Below are positions 11,701 through 23,598 of a stretch of 64,000 nucleotides of DNA, in pieces. Position 1 is the stretch's first letter. The number at the start of each line of letters is the position of its first letter. The position numbers and the translations under genes were made by a program. The notes beneath the pieces were generated by a model. It had not been told where the DNA came from. It made no database searches and saw nothing but the letters and a program-made list of their open reading frames with translations. This DNA comes from Callipepla californica brunnescens (taxonomy: Eukaryota; Chordata; Aves; Galliformes; Odontophoridae): positions 38,015,733 to 38,079,732 of the forward strand of contig JALIRH010000002.1 of assembly GCA_023055505.1 (NCBI GenBank), given 5' to 3'.

Positions 11701-13900
11701 TTGAAATATCAGAATCATTCTTAATTTTAAATTCTTGATTATGCTCCATATCTGGTAAGATATTTTCCAGATTAATTTTTTAGTTATGTTGAAGTCCTCA
11801 TTCAGCAAAGCATTCAGGACTCAGCAAATTGAGACAGTCAGCACCCTGTAATAAAAACTGTGTACCAAATTCTGGAAAATTTTCAGTTCTTAATGTTTAC
11901 TAATTTCTGTGAATGCCACTCTGTTACTAACATGTGCTTTCATTCTGCTCACAGAAAAGCATATTGCTAGTGTTTAATCATACTTCCCTGCTCCTTGACC
12001 TTCCTGCGGTGTATACAAAACATTATGTCCAGTTGAGGTAGTCCAGAGATGGTTTGTGCAACTCACATTTGCAGTCAAACTGTGTAATTCATAAATGTTT
12101 GGGCAAAACTAAAATAATAATAGGTGTACAGCTACAAGCATATTTTGCACTTCGGCTCCTCGTTGTTCTGTGTAAAGATGTATTCTACAATAGGCAATAG
12201 CATTTCCATTTTATGCATTTCAGGAATCTGCCTATAGCACATCAAAATTTCACACGCTGCTGAATTTTAACATCAAAACACTAAATGAATATACTAATGG
12301 ACATTTAATGCATTACATTGTGGTTTTCAAATCTTTACTCAAAAGAAAGCTATGAATCATTATTTTTCTGAAGTAATAGAATACATGATATAAGAAAAAC
12401 TATAAAACCAACGCTTACTAAAAAACCCTCGTTCTTCATCATGCACAATATTTTTCTGACCTTTTCACATCTCTGTAAGTTCTACAACTTACCACAGCAG
12501 TTTCCACTAGTAAAATAAAGTAAAGCAAAGCTAATGTTTCATCTGATGAAAAATTAACAGTTTATTTTCTAACATGATTATGTATTGGAAGTTTTGTCAT
12601 TTTAACCATATGGAAGTTTCTTACTGTTTATATTGACATAACAGATGTTGTTTTGATTTTTTTTTATACTTAAGAATTTAAAAGCTTCTGTATCTTAATC
12701 ATTTACTTAAGAATTAAAAATTAATAAGATTAAACAATTGCAGACTTCAGAACTATGTATATAAGTTTCAAAAGTGTAAATACTTATTTTTATGATGTTT
12801 TTAGTGTTGGGTTGATCTAAATATTTTTTAGCTTTATCAAAATAGACTCTAGAATTGTTTGAGACTATGCAGGGAACGAAGGCATTTGTCATCTCTGCAG
12901 CTTGTAAGTAAGTATTCATACTTCTGTGTTTCTATGTGCAAATGTGCAGTTTATTCTGCTTATGAAAACTGTTGAGTTTACATTATGGGTTTATGTTATT
13001 CTATTAAGCAGGAGATTTTTGTAAGAAAAAAATCAAGACTTATGATATAATATTAAATTATAGAATATGAGAAACATAAAAATCATTTGCTTATTCAAGA
13101 TAACACAACTATCAGGACCTCTTTTGACTTATCAGAGAAGGCTAATACATAGAAACAGAAATAATTTACTTACTAGGATAGGTCTTATGTGCTTGCTGGA
13201 GGAAACAGTGAATCACTTGATTACTAGGATAATTAAACACCTTGGGCTGGTTAGGGTTGCTTAGTAGGACAGAGTCACAGCCATGATGACATAGTGTGGC
13301 CACACAGCATGCTGGGACACTCTGCATGCAGGCTGCAGGTTTGGCATACCTGGTCTAGCACTTATAGAGAGTTAGCACACCATGTCTTTGTCTTATTGAA
13401 CACATCTGTGATCTAAACAGTTACAGAAATCAGATTGTGAAGCTTCCTTAAAATACCTATGTATTTAACTAAATATAGTTGAGGAAAAAAATCTATTTGC
13501 ATATTCTTTCAGGTAGGGCATATACTACTTTGCACATGTAATAGATTAATAATATGAGATGAAAATATTATTAGAAATAATTAAGAGAGTAATAGTAGTA
13601 GATTAATCTTATCTGTACTTCAGTGCAAGGAATTACAACTACAACAATACAAAAAATATTTGTGTATTAGAAATACGATTTGTTAAGTAAAAAAATGTTC
13701 TAAAAGATACTCAGGAAAAAGAACAAGAAAAATAAATGAAAATTCCACTGTGTTTTAATTACAGAATCTTCATACTAAACTTCGAAGAACATATTTTGGA
13801 ATATTTTATAATTAGAAATATGACTGATCCAGTTTGAAGAAATGTTTAATTTCCAAATCTTTGAAATTCTGAACTTGTCTCAATTTACATAAAAACTGAC

Positions 13901-13927
13901 AAAAAAAAAAAAAAAAAAAAAAAAAAA
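13901..13927. repeat. A27 homopolymer
   Basis: An uninterrupted run of 27 A, preceded by CTGAC. No retroposed body is recognisable upstream. Confidence 0.9.
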
Positions 13928-13999
13928 CCCTGATGAAAAAAATCTGAAGACTAGAAAATTCCTCCAGGAAGTGATTTAAAATGCAATATGATTTAAATA

Positions 14000-14100
14000 T
14001 TTCTATTTATATATTAATAATAATAAATAATATATTAATTAATATCAATTAATATATTAATAATAATCAATGTATTTTATAGTTATTAATATATTAATGA
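14000..14100. repeat. AT-only segment with inverted repeat
   Basis: The segment is almost entirely A and T. Within it a 13-bp arm (14028-14040, TAATATATTAATT) pairs perfectly with 14047-14059 across a 6-base loop. Further TTAATATATTAA-type pieces recur up to 14098. It could extrude as a cruciform, and it could act as an easily unwound or matrix-associated element. That is inference only. Confidence 0.7.
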
Positions 14101-14220
14101 AATCCCAGAATTTGAATGTGAACTTGTTTTGAAAGTGAATATAACATATAGACATTCTACATAAGAAAATCAGCTTAGGAAAGAACCTAGAAATTCAGCC
14201 ATTGTAAACAACTGCACCTA

Positions 14221-14258
14221 AAAATAAGAAAGGAAGAAAAGAAAGGAAGAAAGAAAAA
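14221..14258. repeat. Purine tract (GAAA/GGAA)n
   Basis: Imperfect AAGG/AAAG units on the plus strand. Simple-sequence DNA. Confidence 0.8.
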
Positions 14259-15380
14259 CCCACTCTACTTCAGATGTCTTAGCTGAATATATTAAAATCA
14301 AGAGAAAAAATGTAAAATACTATACAGCTTAGCAGAAAGGCTTTTTTCTTATTTTCTACTAGCAAAGAGAGAACAACTAGTCATGGAAAGTTCAATTGTA
14401 TTAACAGTGACTTACAGCATCCTCATGAAATTGAGTTGTAGAGTTCTCCTTTTGAACCATAAGAGACCTAGCCTTTTTTCTCAACCCTTATTAAATCTCT
14501 GTAACAAATGTTAAACATTTAAATCAACTCCATAATGCCAACAAGGTTATGATGGAAAGTCTTCAGACTTTACTTTGACTTCTTCTCACAGGAGGTATCA
14601 ACCACCCTTCTGTAAAAGGAATTTGGATACCAGGGCCTTTTTTTCTTCTTCAAATTAGAAATTCAAAATGCGAAGAGCATGAGTTCAAATATTAGCATAT
14701 TATAAACTTCCAAAACTAATAGCCAAATACTTTACATTTACATCTAAATGCATTTAGCATTCAAATACTGACAATTAATATTTCTGTAGGCAGGAAAATC
14801 TGTGTATTTTAACCAGGTACACGTTCCTCATTTACTGATTCAGAGATGATTTCCTCCACAATTTCTCATCTGCAAGCTATCTAACACAAAAGGTGACTGG
14901 ATTAAAATACATAATGTATTTTTAACTTCATATAGAAGATTTGATACTTAGATTTTTAAGCAGTGATGAACCATAATCTCTGATGGCCAGCACTACCGTC
15001 TGTTTCCCCACATGATCTCAATGTTATATTTAACTCAACGTTTTCTCATCTAACTTCCTTCTATACCTAATTACATTGGATCTAGTATAATTTGTGGGTT
15101 TTGTGCAGATTCTAACTTGCCTTTTCTGTATCTAATATTCTGATATTAATTACACTAAATGTTAACATTTTTATATTCACTTTCAAGTCTGATACTGCTG
15201 TTCTTACTTGCATCATAAAAGATGGTGTACGAAATGTCTGAACTTTAAGTTCTTCATCACATCACTACATGCTTCCAAGTTGCTCCTTTTCTTCAATAGT
15301 GTATCGTATACATTCTGTCCAGTTCCATCCTCAAAGAGAAGATCCATAAAATTCCTACATTTCAAGAAGGGATACTATGG

Positions 15381-15503
15381 ATGTGATGCTCATGGACATG
15401 ATTTAGCAGAGGGTTGTTAGAGATAGGGTAGTATGGTTAGGTCGTGGTTGGACTTGATGATCTTTAAGGTCTTTTCCAACCTGAGCAATTCAGTGATTCT
15501 ATA
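15381..15503 (+). mobile_element. CR1 3'-end fragment (short)
   Basis: About 120 bp matching the last part of a CR1: 'catggacatgatttagcaga', 'ggttggacttgatgatcttt', 'aaggtcttttccaacctgag', then a decayed octamer end at 15490-15503. Only the 3' tail is present, a very short 5'-truncated insertion. Confidence 0.9.
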
Positions 15504-18500
15504 GTCCAGTTAACCTGACTTAATCATTAGTAACATTAAAGAGAATTATACTGGAAAGCATTATGCTGAGCTTTAGATGGGGATGGGATAACTACTACCA
15601 TTAAAGTGAATTAAGTGTTCAAAGCCTCTAAATTAAATTGCAATAACAGGAAGAGTGTTTATGTAATGTCACTTACATTGGCAGCTCTCAGTTAAGAACT
15701 AGGAAGACCCACGAGAGCTAAGGGAGGAGGGATGGTAATATATTTCCTTTAGATTCAGTGGAGAATTGCAGCAAAACTCAGTGAAACATCATACTTGAAA
15801 GAGTGGAAAAAACTTCACATTTATATCAAGAACAAGTGAAAGTGAAAGCTGGCACACAGCTGCACAAAAACATGTTGTGATTGCACAGAATCTGGAATAT
15901 CTTCACTCTTTTATTTTACAGTAAAAGAAGCAGTGAATAAAGAATAAGGAAGCTGTTATTTCTGCCAGTACTCTCATTAACATGGAATTAATAAGATGGT
16001 TTAATATTACATTTTATAGATTTCTATCCTTAGCCAGACAGGAAACATTCTTGAAAAACAAACAAAAAGATCCTCAATGATAAGAAGGGACATATATGCC
16101 ATTTGAGTATCACATTTACTAAATTATTCAAATGTCTATGGCTGAGGAAGAAAAATGTTTTTGTAAACATAAGTTTTCTGTCTGTAATTTATAATTCTAC
16201 TACTTTTTTTATCATTTGAAAATTCCACTGTGCCTATTCTACCTGACTCCCTTATTTCCTTTTACCCTGCTTTTTCTGCTTACAAAATGTAATTCAGAAA
16301 AAAAAAAAAAAGGAATACATATATGTGGTCTACTGCCCACAGGTTTATTATATTTGGAATGTTATTTACATGCTATAATTTGCATGTTATAAACTGAAGG
16401 ATTAATACTCTTTTTTTCTGTTTGCATTCAAATGAAAAATCATTCAACATCTGCGTATCTGTTTCTTACTTTTTTTTTTCCTATAGATTCTACTTCTCCC
16501 TCCAGCAGTGAATAAACCAGCACATAAACCTGGAAATACGTACAGAAAATTCAGATTGAAGTTCCCTGCTACTTTTAGTTCAAGACATTTTGTCTGAATA
16601 TTAGAGGCTATCATCAACTCTTTGTCTTAAAATTTCATATTGCAGTTATGATCATCAGAGATACCTAAGTCAGAGATCACTGAGCATAAATGAGATGGTG
16701 CTGGAGGCAGTGTTGGGATGCTTCTTAATTTATGAATTCACTTTCCATATTAATCTACCAAAGCCCAAATTTGTTATGCCTCCAAGGAATCCCTTAAAAC
16801 TTGGATTTCTTCTATAGGGGGACCAAACAAAATGAAGTTTCCTCTTTCTAACCTAGGCTCTTAGCCAAAATTTAGAGGCAAACCAAATGTTCCTGTTACC
16901 AAGGAGAAGAAGTTGATGGTGTCAGATATCTGTGCAGTAGTTCTATCTCCTTTAAAATGGAGTATAAGTCTTGCTTTTCCCAAACACATCCAAAAAAACC
17001 TATAAACAAGATGCAGATTCTTCCAGTTTATAACCTCCGAATTACTGATAAACCTGTAAAAGCCCATCACATCCATACCAATATTTCCAATAGTTTCCAG
17101 TTTCCTTTAATTACTGGTATGTATACAAGAACTATTTCTTTTGTTTACTCCAAATGACAGCTGCTATATTTATGTTCACAGAGATTTCACTCAATCTCTA
17201 AAAATTCATTTCTGAATGGCTTTTTATAAAAAGGCAGTACAATAACTTGAAGTGCATGTTTCTTCTGGCCTACACGAATTTTCACATTAGACCCAAAGAG
17301 AAAATGACTCTTCGCATTTCCTTGTCACAAATCCACAACACTAAGACAATATGTTCTTTGGATCCATAGATAAGAATAAGCTTTCATGTTATTACATATT
17401 TTTCTCTGATGTTTGAAGGACTGAGGTAGTTTCCTCAATTTTTAGAGATAACAGAATATATTTAAATTTAATAATTACTTTGTAGGACGTTCCTCCTAAC
17501 AATACCTTTCTTATGCACCTACACTTGATTTGGAGATACTTTGCGATTTATGTATGTGCATCCATGCAACATTTCTCTTCCAGCCCAGCCTACCTGGAAG
17601 AGAGAGCAGTTATACTACTGTGTAACTAAACTAAATCTTGCTAATATCTAGCTGCTTGCAGCAATTGGCAGTCGCTGTTTGTCAGCTGGTCATATATTTC
17701 AACAACATAAACTGTATTTATAAGCTGCAGTAAAGGTCATATAATTACAGGTTTGGGAATCTTAGTCAGAAAATCAGAGATGTGCAGCTACTCATGAAAT
17801 ACTTCGATACATTATTTATACTCTTAGAAAGAATTCAGCTGACTCAGGTTATTGACTCAAGAGAGAGAAAGCAAAATCAATTTTATAAAAACGTGGCCTC
17901 TTCAACTTGCTACAGAATTACTCCAAGAATCACACGGAAGGAATTATGACCATAATACTTTACAAGATATTATTAAACATGTTAGGAAGATGAGTGTGAC
18001 ATACGTTGAATCATCAACAGATCACTTGGCTTCTGAGGTCTTCTTGCCTCTTCCTTTAAGACATGTAGTGCTACTGTATATCTATAAAGAGTTAGATTTT
18101 ATCATATTTCTAATTCTAAAATGAGTTTGATTTTTGATCTGTTAAAAGTAACTACTTGATGCATAAAATAGTAAAGCATAGGCATAAATGCATAGGCAGT
18201 CGAAATGGGGACAAGCCCAAAAGACAATATAGTTTCTGCTCAAGTGTGTAGGGATCAGACCTGGAAAGCTAAGGCATAGTTGGATTTGGCAAGGAATGTG
18301 CACTGTCAGCTACAACACTGACTGAATTAGATAATTAGATTTCATGGTTAAAATAGTCTAAACACTCCAGAATATATGTCCCACCTGTAGAATCCTTCAG
18401 GAACTTTTGTGCTTCAGATAATACTCCGCATTCCCAGAGCTATTAACATTTGCAGGAAGGAGAAATGAGCATCATGTGGTTAGTGCCAAGAGAAGTCTGC

Positions 18501-18913
18501 TTTAGATTTACTCCTCCCTTCCTCTCATCTTCCTTTCTCATTCCTCTCTGGGTAACAGCTGCGGTCCCAGATGATGCACTATTGGTGCTGTGCTGAACAG
18601 TGTTCTCTCAAATGCTGTGTAATGACAGGAGAGCCGTCTGCAGAAATCATGAACAGATGATCCATGGCAGAATGTTCACTCATGAGGCCACCAGTGCAAA
18701 CTAGATAAATGAACTGTGTGCTCATTCAGTTCTTACTTTTTCTTATGTTTACACTTTTCTGCTGTTTATTTCACGTTCTGATGCTGCCACATACAGGTAT
18801 AAGATTGTTATGATACACAAGGTCTTCTCTTCTGACTAATTACCCCACCTCCCTTGCTGCTTTATTTTGATTCTATCTTTGCAAGGTCTCTTTGCTCCCT
18901 TTCAAGCAGATTG

Positions 18914-18915
<2 letters not shown>
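15504..18915. other. AT-rich sequence, no genes seen
   Basis: Open frames are all below about 90 codons and lack motifs. A14 occurs at 16298-16311. A 40-bp piece at 18262-18303 weakly recalls CR1 ORF2 codons but is too short to claim. Confidence 0.5.

Positions 18916-18975
<60 letters not shown>
18916..18975. repeat. (AT)30 microsatellite
   Basis: Sixty bases of uninterrupted AT dinucleotide. It is self-complementary, prone to cruciform extrusion, and likely length-polymorphic. Confidence 0.97.
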
Positions 18976-18978
<3 letters not shown>

Positions 18979-19373
18979 AATGTATGTTGCAGCTGGCTAC
19001 ACTAATGAATAAAACTTCAAGTCCTCAGAAAACATGATTTGATAAACGATTTGTTGAAAGATTGCTAGATTAGCAGTTGTTACTCATTTTCCATCTCAGC
19101 AGTCTGAACAAAATGGTTCTAAGCATTATGATTAGACAAGATATTTTCCAGTGCAATCTACCAGCTACCCTCCAGCTACCAGAATAATCAAAGAAGACAG
19201 GAAACAGCTCTCCTTGCATGCAGCCTGACCTTTCACACAGAGAAGGCCAGAATGTGAGTCCTGCATTTTAAACCAGTTTCAGTTCTATCGGCGCTGTTTT
19301 AATTCATGTAAGTAAACACATTCTAAAAACAATGTAAAATGATAGATATCATTCTAGATATCACTGTCACTAG

Positions 19374-19564
19374 ATAGTGATAGGACAAGGGGGAATGTTT
19401 TTTAAATAAAAAGAGGGAGATTTAGACTAGATTTTAGGAAGAAATTCTTTACACCAAAGTTGGAGAGGCACTGGAACAGGCTGCCCAGAGGTGCTGTGAA
19501 TGTCCCATCCCTGGAAGTGCTCAAGACCATGTTCCTTCCAACCCAAGCCATTCTACAATCATTA
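19374..19564 (+). mobile_element. CR1 3' fragment with internal loss
   Basis: CR1 landmarks on the plus strand: 'gataggacaagggggaatg', 'aggaagaaattctttac', 'aggcactggaacaggctgcc', 'ccatccctggaagtgctcaa'. After 'ctcaagaccatgt' it skips about 70-90 bp of the usual CR1 sequence straight to 'tccttccaacccaagccatt' and a decayed octamer end. The jump indicates an internal deletion close to the 3' end. Confidence 0.92.
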
Positions 19565-22278
19565 ATGCAGGAAATTGATGTTATCCCTTCATGTTGCTTG
19601 GCTTTTGTTTTGTTTTACTTGTTTTGTTTTTATAATTTATAAAAATGATTTAAAAATTATCCAGTACATCATTTTCAAGTTATCTGAGATATTTATAAAG
19701 TATTTCATTTGCATTGATACTATTTTATTACGAATCTACCTTTCTTCACCATATTTGTTTAGTGAAGTTTACTTCAGGAAAGCTAATTAGCAGCTGAACA
19801 CTTGCGCAGATGTTTAAGCACAAAACCTGTATTTCTGCTTTCAAAATCTGTTAGCAGCTTTTTGCCACATTAAAACCTGAAAGAATCACATTCCTCTTTA
19901 TCTTCTGCTTAAGCTTTAACAACATCCGTGAAATAGCTACTTTCTTGCTTATTGTATGTTGAGGGATGTAACTGAGTTTCTGTTCCACTGAGAGGTCAGC
20001 AAAGAGTAGGCATGACCTGGTCATAGTCACTAGGTCTGTATGACCTTGAGAACTCTAAAACATCCATTTATGGCAGATGATTTAAACTAAGTCTACTCCC
20101 AGGTATAAATTATTCTAACTTAAAGCTTTTTTTTTTTTTTTTTTTTTTTTTTGCCCCCCACAGAAACAGTTTCATTTTTCATGGAATTATGTAAAATTTA
20201 TCTGGCTGCAGTTATAGAAGCTATTACACACTAGTTACAGAATTTACATGCGAAAGAAAAAGAATAGGGCAGATACCACTTAGACAACACTCTATTTTAG
20301 GAGTAAGTAGAGATATTATGTCTACTATTAAAAATATATAAATAGATAAACATATATCCCATACCTTCATAGATCACATACTTAACAATACAAACTTCTG
20401 GTTTGCATATCAGAGAACGTGAGCCCAAGTTTCTTCCATTATATCCCAGAAGCTAGTATACTTACGTGTTTTCAAAGTAATGATCTTTCTTCATACTTTT
20501 TCTATTGCACTTGAGTAGGAAATTAACCTAAATTAGGTAAATTTTCAAGAGTAAACTTTAGCCCTGAAACCCAAAACAGGTAGAATCTCTTAATTTAGGC
20601 AGGTGGTAGTACAAAACATATGAGAATCTATCATACACCATATCTCTGCATCTGTTGGCATCTAATTCTGGTTTCTAAATTGAATGTGTTTGTAACAATG
20701 ACATGTTAAAATCAAATCAGAAGTTACAAAACAGTATACAGTATTTTCTTAGCTTGTTTAGAGCAAAAATCTGAATGTAGAATGATGAATAACTACATTC
20801 TGAATTAAGCTGACAGATTTTTCCTCTCAGCAAATTTCTCAACACTATAACTTCTATACTAGAATTCTAAAACTAATTACATAGCATCAGCTATACTTCT
20901 TAAACTGAAAATATCTGGTCTGCAACAACTTTTTTTCTGTAAGAAAAAATAACAATGACGAACTATCAGCAGAAAGTGATTCTTTCAAATAACCGATTGT
21001 AACACTCATTAAAGATGCTCAGTGGTGACACCACTACTACATGCAGGCTCAGAATTTCAAATACTTGCTTTATACCAAACATTATCATGAGGAATAGCAA
21101 TTTTTCATTTCAGCAAATCAGAAGACAGCATCTACATTCCATGTTGTTTGTCCTAAACACCTGGCCAATGACAGTTTTTGGGACAGTGGTGCAGCACGTC
21201 AATAACATGTTTTGAAGTCCTTAACCGTTGCAATCTGCATGGCCCTGGGAGAGTTTCTGATGCAACTACACTTATAAATTTGTTCTCACTCTCCCTACAT
21301 AATATTAGAACAGCATCAAACTCATCATTAAATTAGAAAGTAACATAATCACAATTTATGCCCAGGGCAGAGCAAGTTAATTTGAAAATCACAAATCAAT
21401 CCACCTTACTCAGAGATAAATATCTAATGTCCTTAGAGTGAGAAATTGTTCTGCATTAGTCTTGACACATCACTGCAACTCAATATTTTATTTCCTTGTA
21501 AATGAATCATCACAGATTCAGAAATGCCTTAACACTGACCAGTTACAGCTTGCTATTTACAGATCACTTCATGAAAAATAAGGGATTGATCACAGTTAGA
21601 AGTTAATATGCCAGTTTATAACATCTCTGCAATATCTGTGTTCGTTAACTAAAATGCCATATTTGTTTTACGCCCAACTTTTGGTCTGAATATTTTTTAA
21701 TGAACAACTTAAGGAGTTTTACTCCTAGAAGATTTTCAATACAAGACCAAAACCACAGTTTCTGGGAATCTCTTTCAACAACCCTTTGTAATCTCACTGT
21801 GTGCTCATTTCTGAGTTTTCATGCTCTCGTGTGTCAAGTTTTGATTCTTTAAGACATTGAGAATTGCAAACCAGTGGGGATTTACAATTAGCAGAGATGC
21901 GATGAGTTTGCCTTGGTCATCCATCCATCCATATCCTCCTCAAGAGAGTACTAGTATTTAACAGGATTAAAAAAAACAAAACAAAAAAAACCAAACAAAC
22001 ACATGTTGAGATAAAGACTGGGAGATTACTTACCAATTACTGTGACAGGCAAAGCAATATAAAAAAAAATGATTTACTGTTAATTAAAATAGAGTCAGGT
22101 TACTGGAATCAAACATGGAAACATTAAAACTAGCTTGACTCCTCTCCTCCACTTCTATTTCCTCTACCTCCCTCATTTTCAAAAAACAGAGGTGGGTGAG
22201 TCCTAGATGGAACTCAGGATGTACTCTGCAAAACAAGGATTTCACTTTAGTTTCACAGCCTATTCATTTCCACCACAC
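19565..22278. other. AT-rich sequence, no genes seen
   Basis: No coding signature and no recognised TE. It contains T26 at 20127-20152 followed directly by GCCCCCCA, and an A/C-rich tract at 21968-22002. Confidence 0.5.
20127..20152. repeat. T26 homopolymer
   Basis: An uninterrupted run of 26 T. It could be the tail of a minus-strand retroposed sequence, but nothing recognisable flanks it. Confidence 0.9.
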
Positions 22279-22535
22279 CATAGAATCACAGGATCATCAA
22301 GGTTGGTAAAGACCTCTTAAGATCATTTAGTACAACTACCAACCCATCCCTACTCATGACTACTATCCCACATATCTCAGTGCCACATCTACATGTTTCT
22401 TGAACCCCACCCCAGAGCCAGTGACTCCTGTCAGCCTGTTCCAATGCTTCACCACTCTTTTGGAGAACAAATTGTTCCTAATACCTGAACTACCCCTGGC
22501 ACAACTTAACCATTACTTCTCATCCTATATATGAC
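22279..22535 (-). mobile_element. CR1 fragment, diverged
   Basis: It opens with the complement of the 3' end ('catagaatcacaggatcatc') and continues 'aaggttggtaaagacctctt', 'cagcctgttccaatgcttca', and 'ggagaacaaattgttcctaa'. It fades near 22535, which is the 5' truncation point. It is more diverged than the copy 440 bp downstream, so the two are likely independent insertions of different subfamilies or ages. Confidence 0.92.
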
Positions 22536-22970
22536 CAGAACAATCCTAGAAAAAACTACCAAATAAGAATTTTGTCAGGAAGAGCAATATCCTATAAATA
22601 TAACTTACTTGTTAATCTGTTTAATGCAGCAACTGTTTACTAAAATTGCATTCATTCATGTATACTGTTCCGTGTATTAGAGATTTCCTCCATTTCTTGT
22701 TCCAAATACAGTTTTAATTGTCTTGTTTCACTATGTCTTCTCTCGCTAGACAGGTTTTAAACAGCTTGCTCTAACATCTTGGTGTTGTGGTGCATTTCAG
22801 TAATAAAAAACAAACAAACAAACGAGACTAAAACAGACACAATTCAAGAGGAAATGTCTAAAGTGGTATTTTCCAGCTCTGTTAGAGTATTACAGTATGC
22901 CAGTAGATTCCTGCAAAGGTAACACAACCAACCACTTAGGTTTTCAAACAGCAGTTACCAGAAAATTCAG
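22536..22970. other. Spacer between two CR1 copies
   Basis: AT-rich with a short CAAACAAACAAAC tract near 22810. No gene seen. Confidence 0.5.
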
Positions 22971-23598
22971 TCATAGAATCATAGAATCACCAAGGCTGAA
23001 AAAGACCTACAAGATCATCCAGTCCAACAGTAAAACTATTACCAATAGATCTCTTGAGCCATGTCACTCAACACAACATCTAAACATACCTTGAACACCT
23101 CCAGGGTCGCTGTCTCCATTACCTTCCCAGACAGCCCATTTCAGTACCTGACCACTCCTTTGGAAAGGTAGTATTTCCTAATTTCCAGTCTGAATCTCCC
23201 CTGGTGCTACTTGAGGCCATTCCCTCTAGTCCTATCACTAGTTACATGAGAGAAGAGGCTGACCTCCAGCTCACTACAACCTCTCTTCAGGTAGTTATAG
23301 AGAGCAATAAAGTCCCCCTGAGCCTCTGCTACAGACTGAACAATCCCAGCTCCCTCAGCTGCTTCTCATAAGGTCTGTGCTCTAAATTCCTCACCAGCTT
23401 TGTTGCCCTTCTCTTGACACACTCCAGGACCGTGATGTCTTTCTTACAGTGAGGGACCCAAAACTGAACACAGCACTTGAGGTGCAACCTCACCAATGCT
23501 GAGTCCAGAGTGACAATTACTTCCCTGTTCTGGCTAACAACACAACTTTTGATACAAGCCAGCATGCCACTGGCCTTCTTGGTCATGTCTGTTATTTA
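22971..23598 (-). mobile_element. CR1 fragment reaching into ORF2
   Basis: It begins at the 3' terminus with two octamer complements (TCATAGAATCATAGAATC) and extends about 630 bp into the end of the ORF2 coding region. Landmarks include 'cagtccaacag', 'ttcagtacctgaccactcct', 'gagcctctgctacagactga', 'cttgacacactccaggaccg', and 'cactggccttcttggtcatg'. The 5' end is truncated there. An ORF2 remnant can be read on the minus strand (separate entry). Confidence 0.96.
23329..23586 (-). pseudogene. CR1 ORF2 (endonuclease/reverse transcriptase) C-terminal remnant
   Basis: An 85-codon open stretch on the minus strand, inside the CR1 copy at 22971-23598. It contains '[13 protein letters not shown]' (about residues 38-50), then '[19 protein letters not shown]' (about 53-71) and '[13 protein letters not shown]' at the end, the characteristic sequence near the C-terminus of the CR1 ORF2 polyprotein. 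The endonuclease domain and the reverse transcriptase catalytic core are absent because the insertion is 5'-truncated. A stop closes the frame after GLFSL. It cannot be active. Its opening ATG is only an internal codon of the old ORF2. Confidence 0.85.

Larger units (their letters stand above)
11701..15367. other. AT-rich sequence, no genes seen
   Basis: No frame shows coding character. It contains A27 (13901-13927), an AT-only segment with a 13-bp inverted repeat (14028-14059), and a GAAA/GGAA purine tract (14221-14258). A segment at 13268-13358, ending in 'catacctggtctag', may be an old DNA-transposon end but is not assignable. Confidence 0.5.

Noticed and set aside
13901..13927. Long A and T runs taken as tails of processed pseudogenes
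   Set aside because: None of the A or T runs has a recognisable gene-derived body next to it, except the unresolved AAAT case reported as a finding.
18262..18303. Resemblance to CR1 ORF2 codons ('gctaaggcatagttggattt')
   Set aside because: Only about 40 bases, with an in-frame stop and no flanking CR1 sequence. It could be chance.
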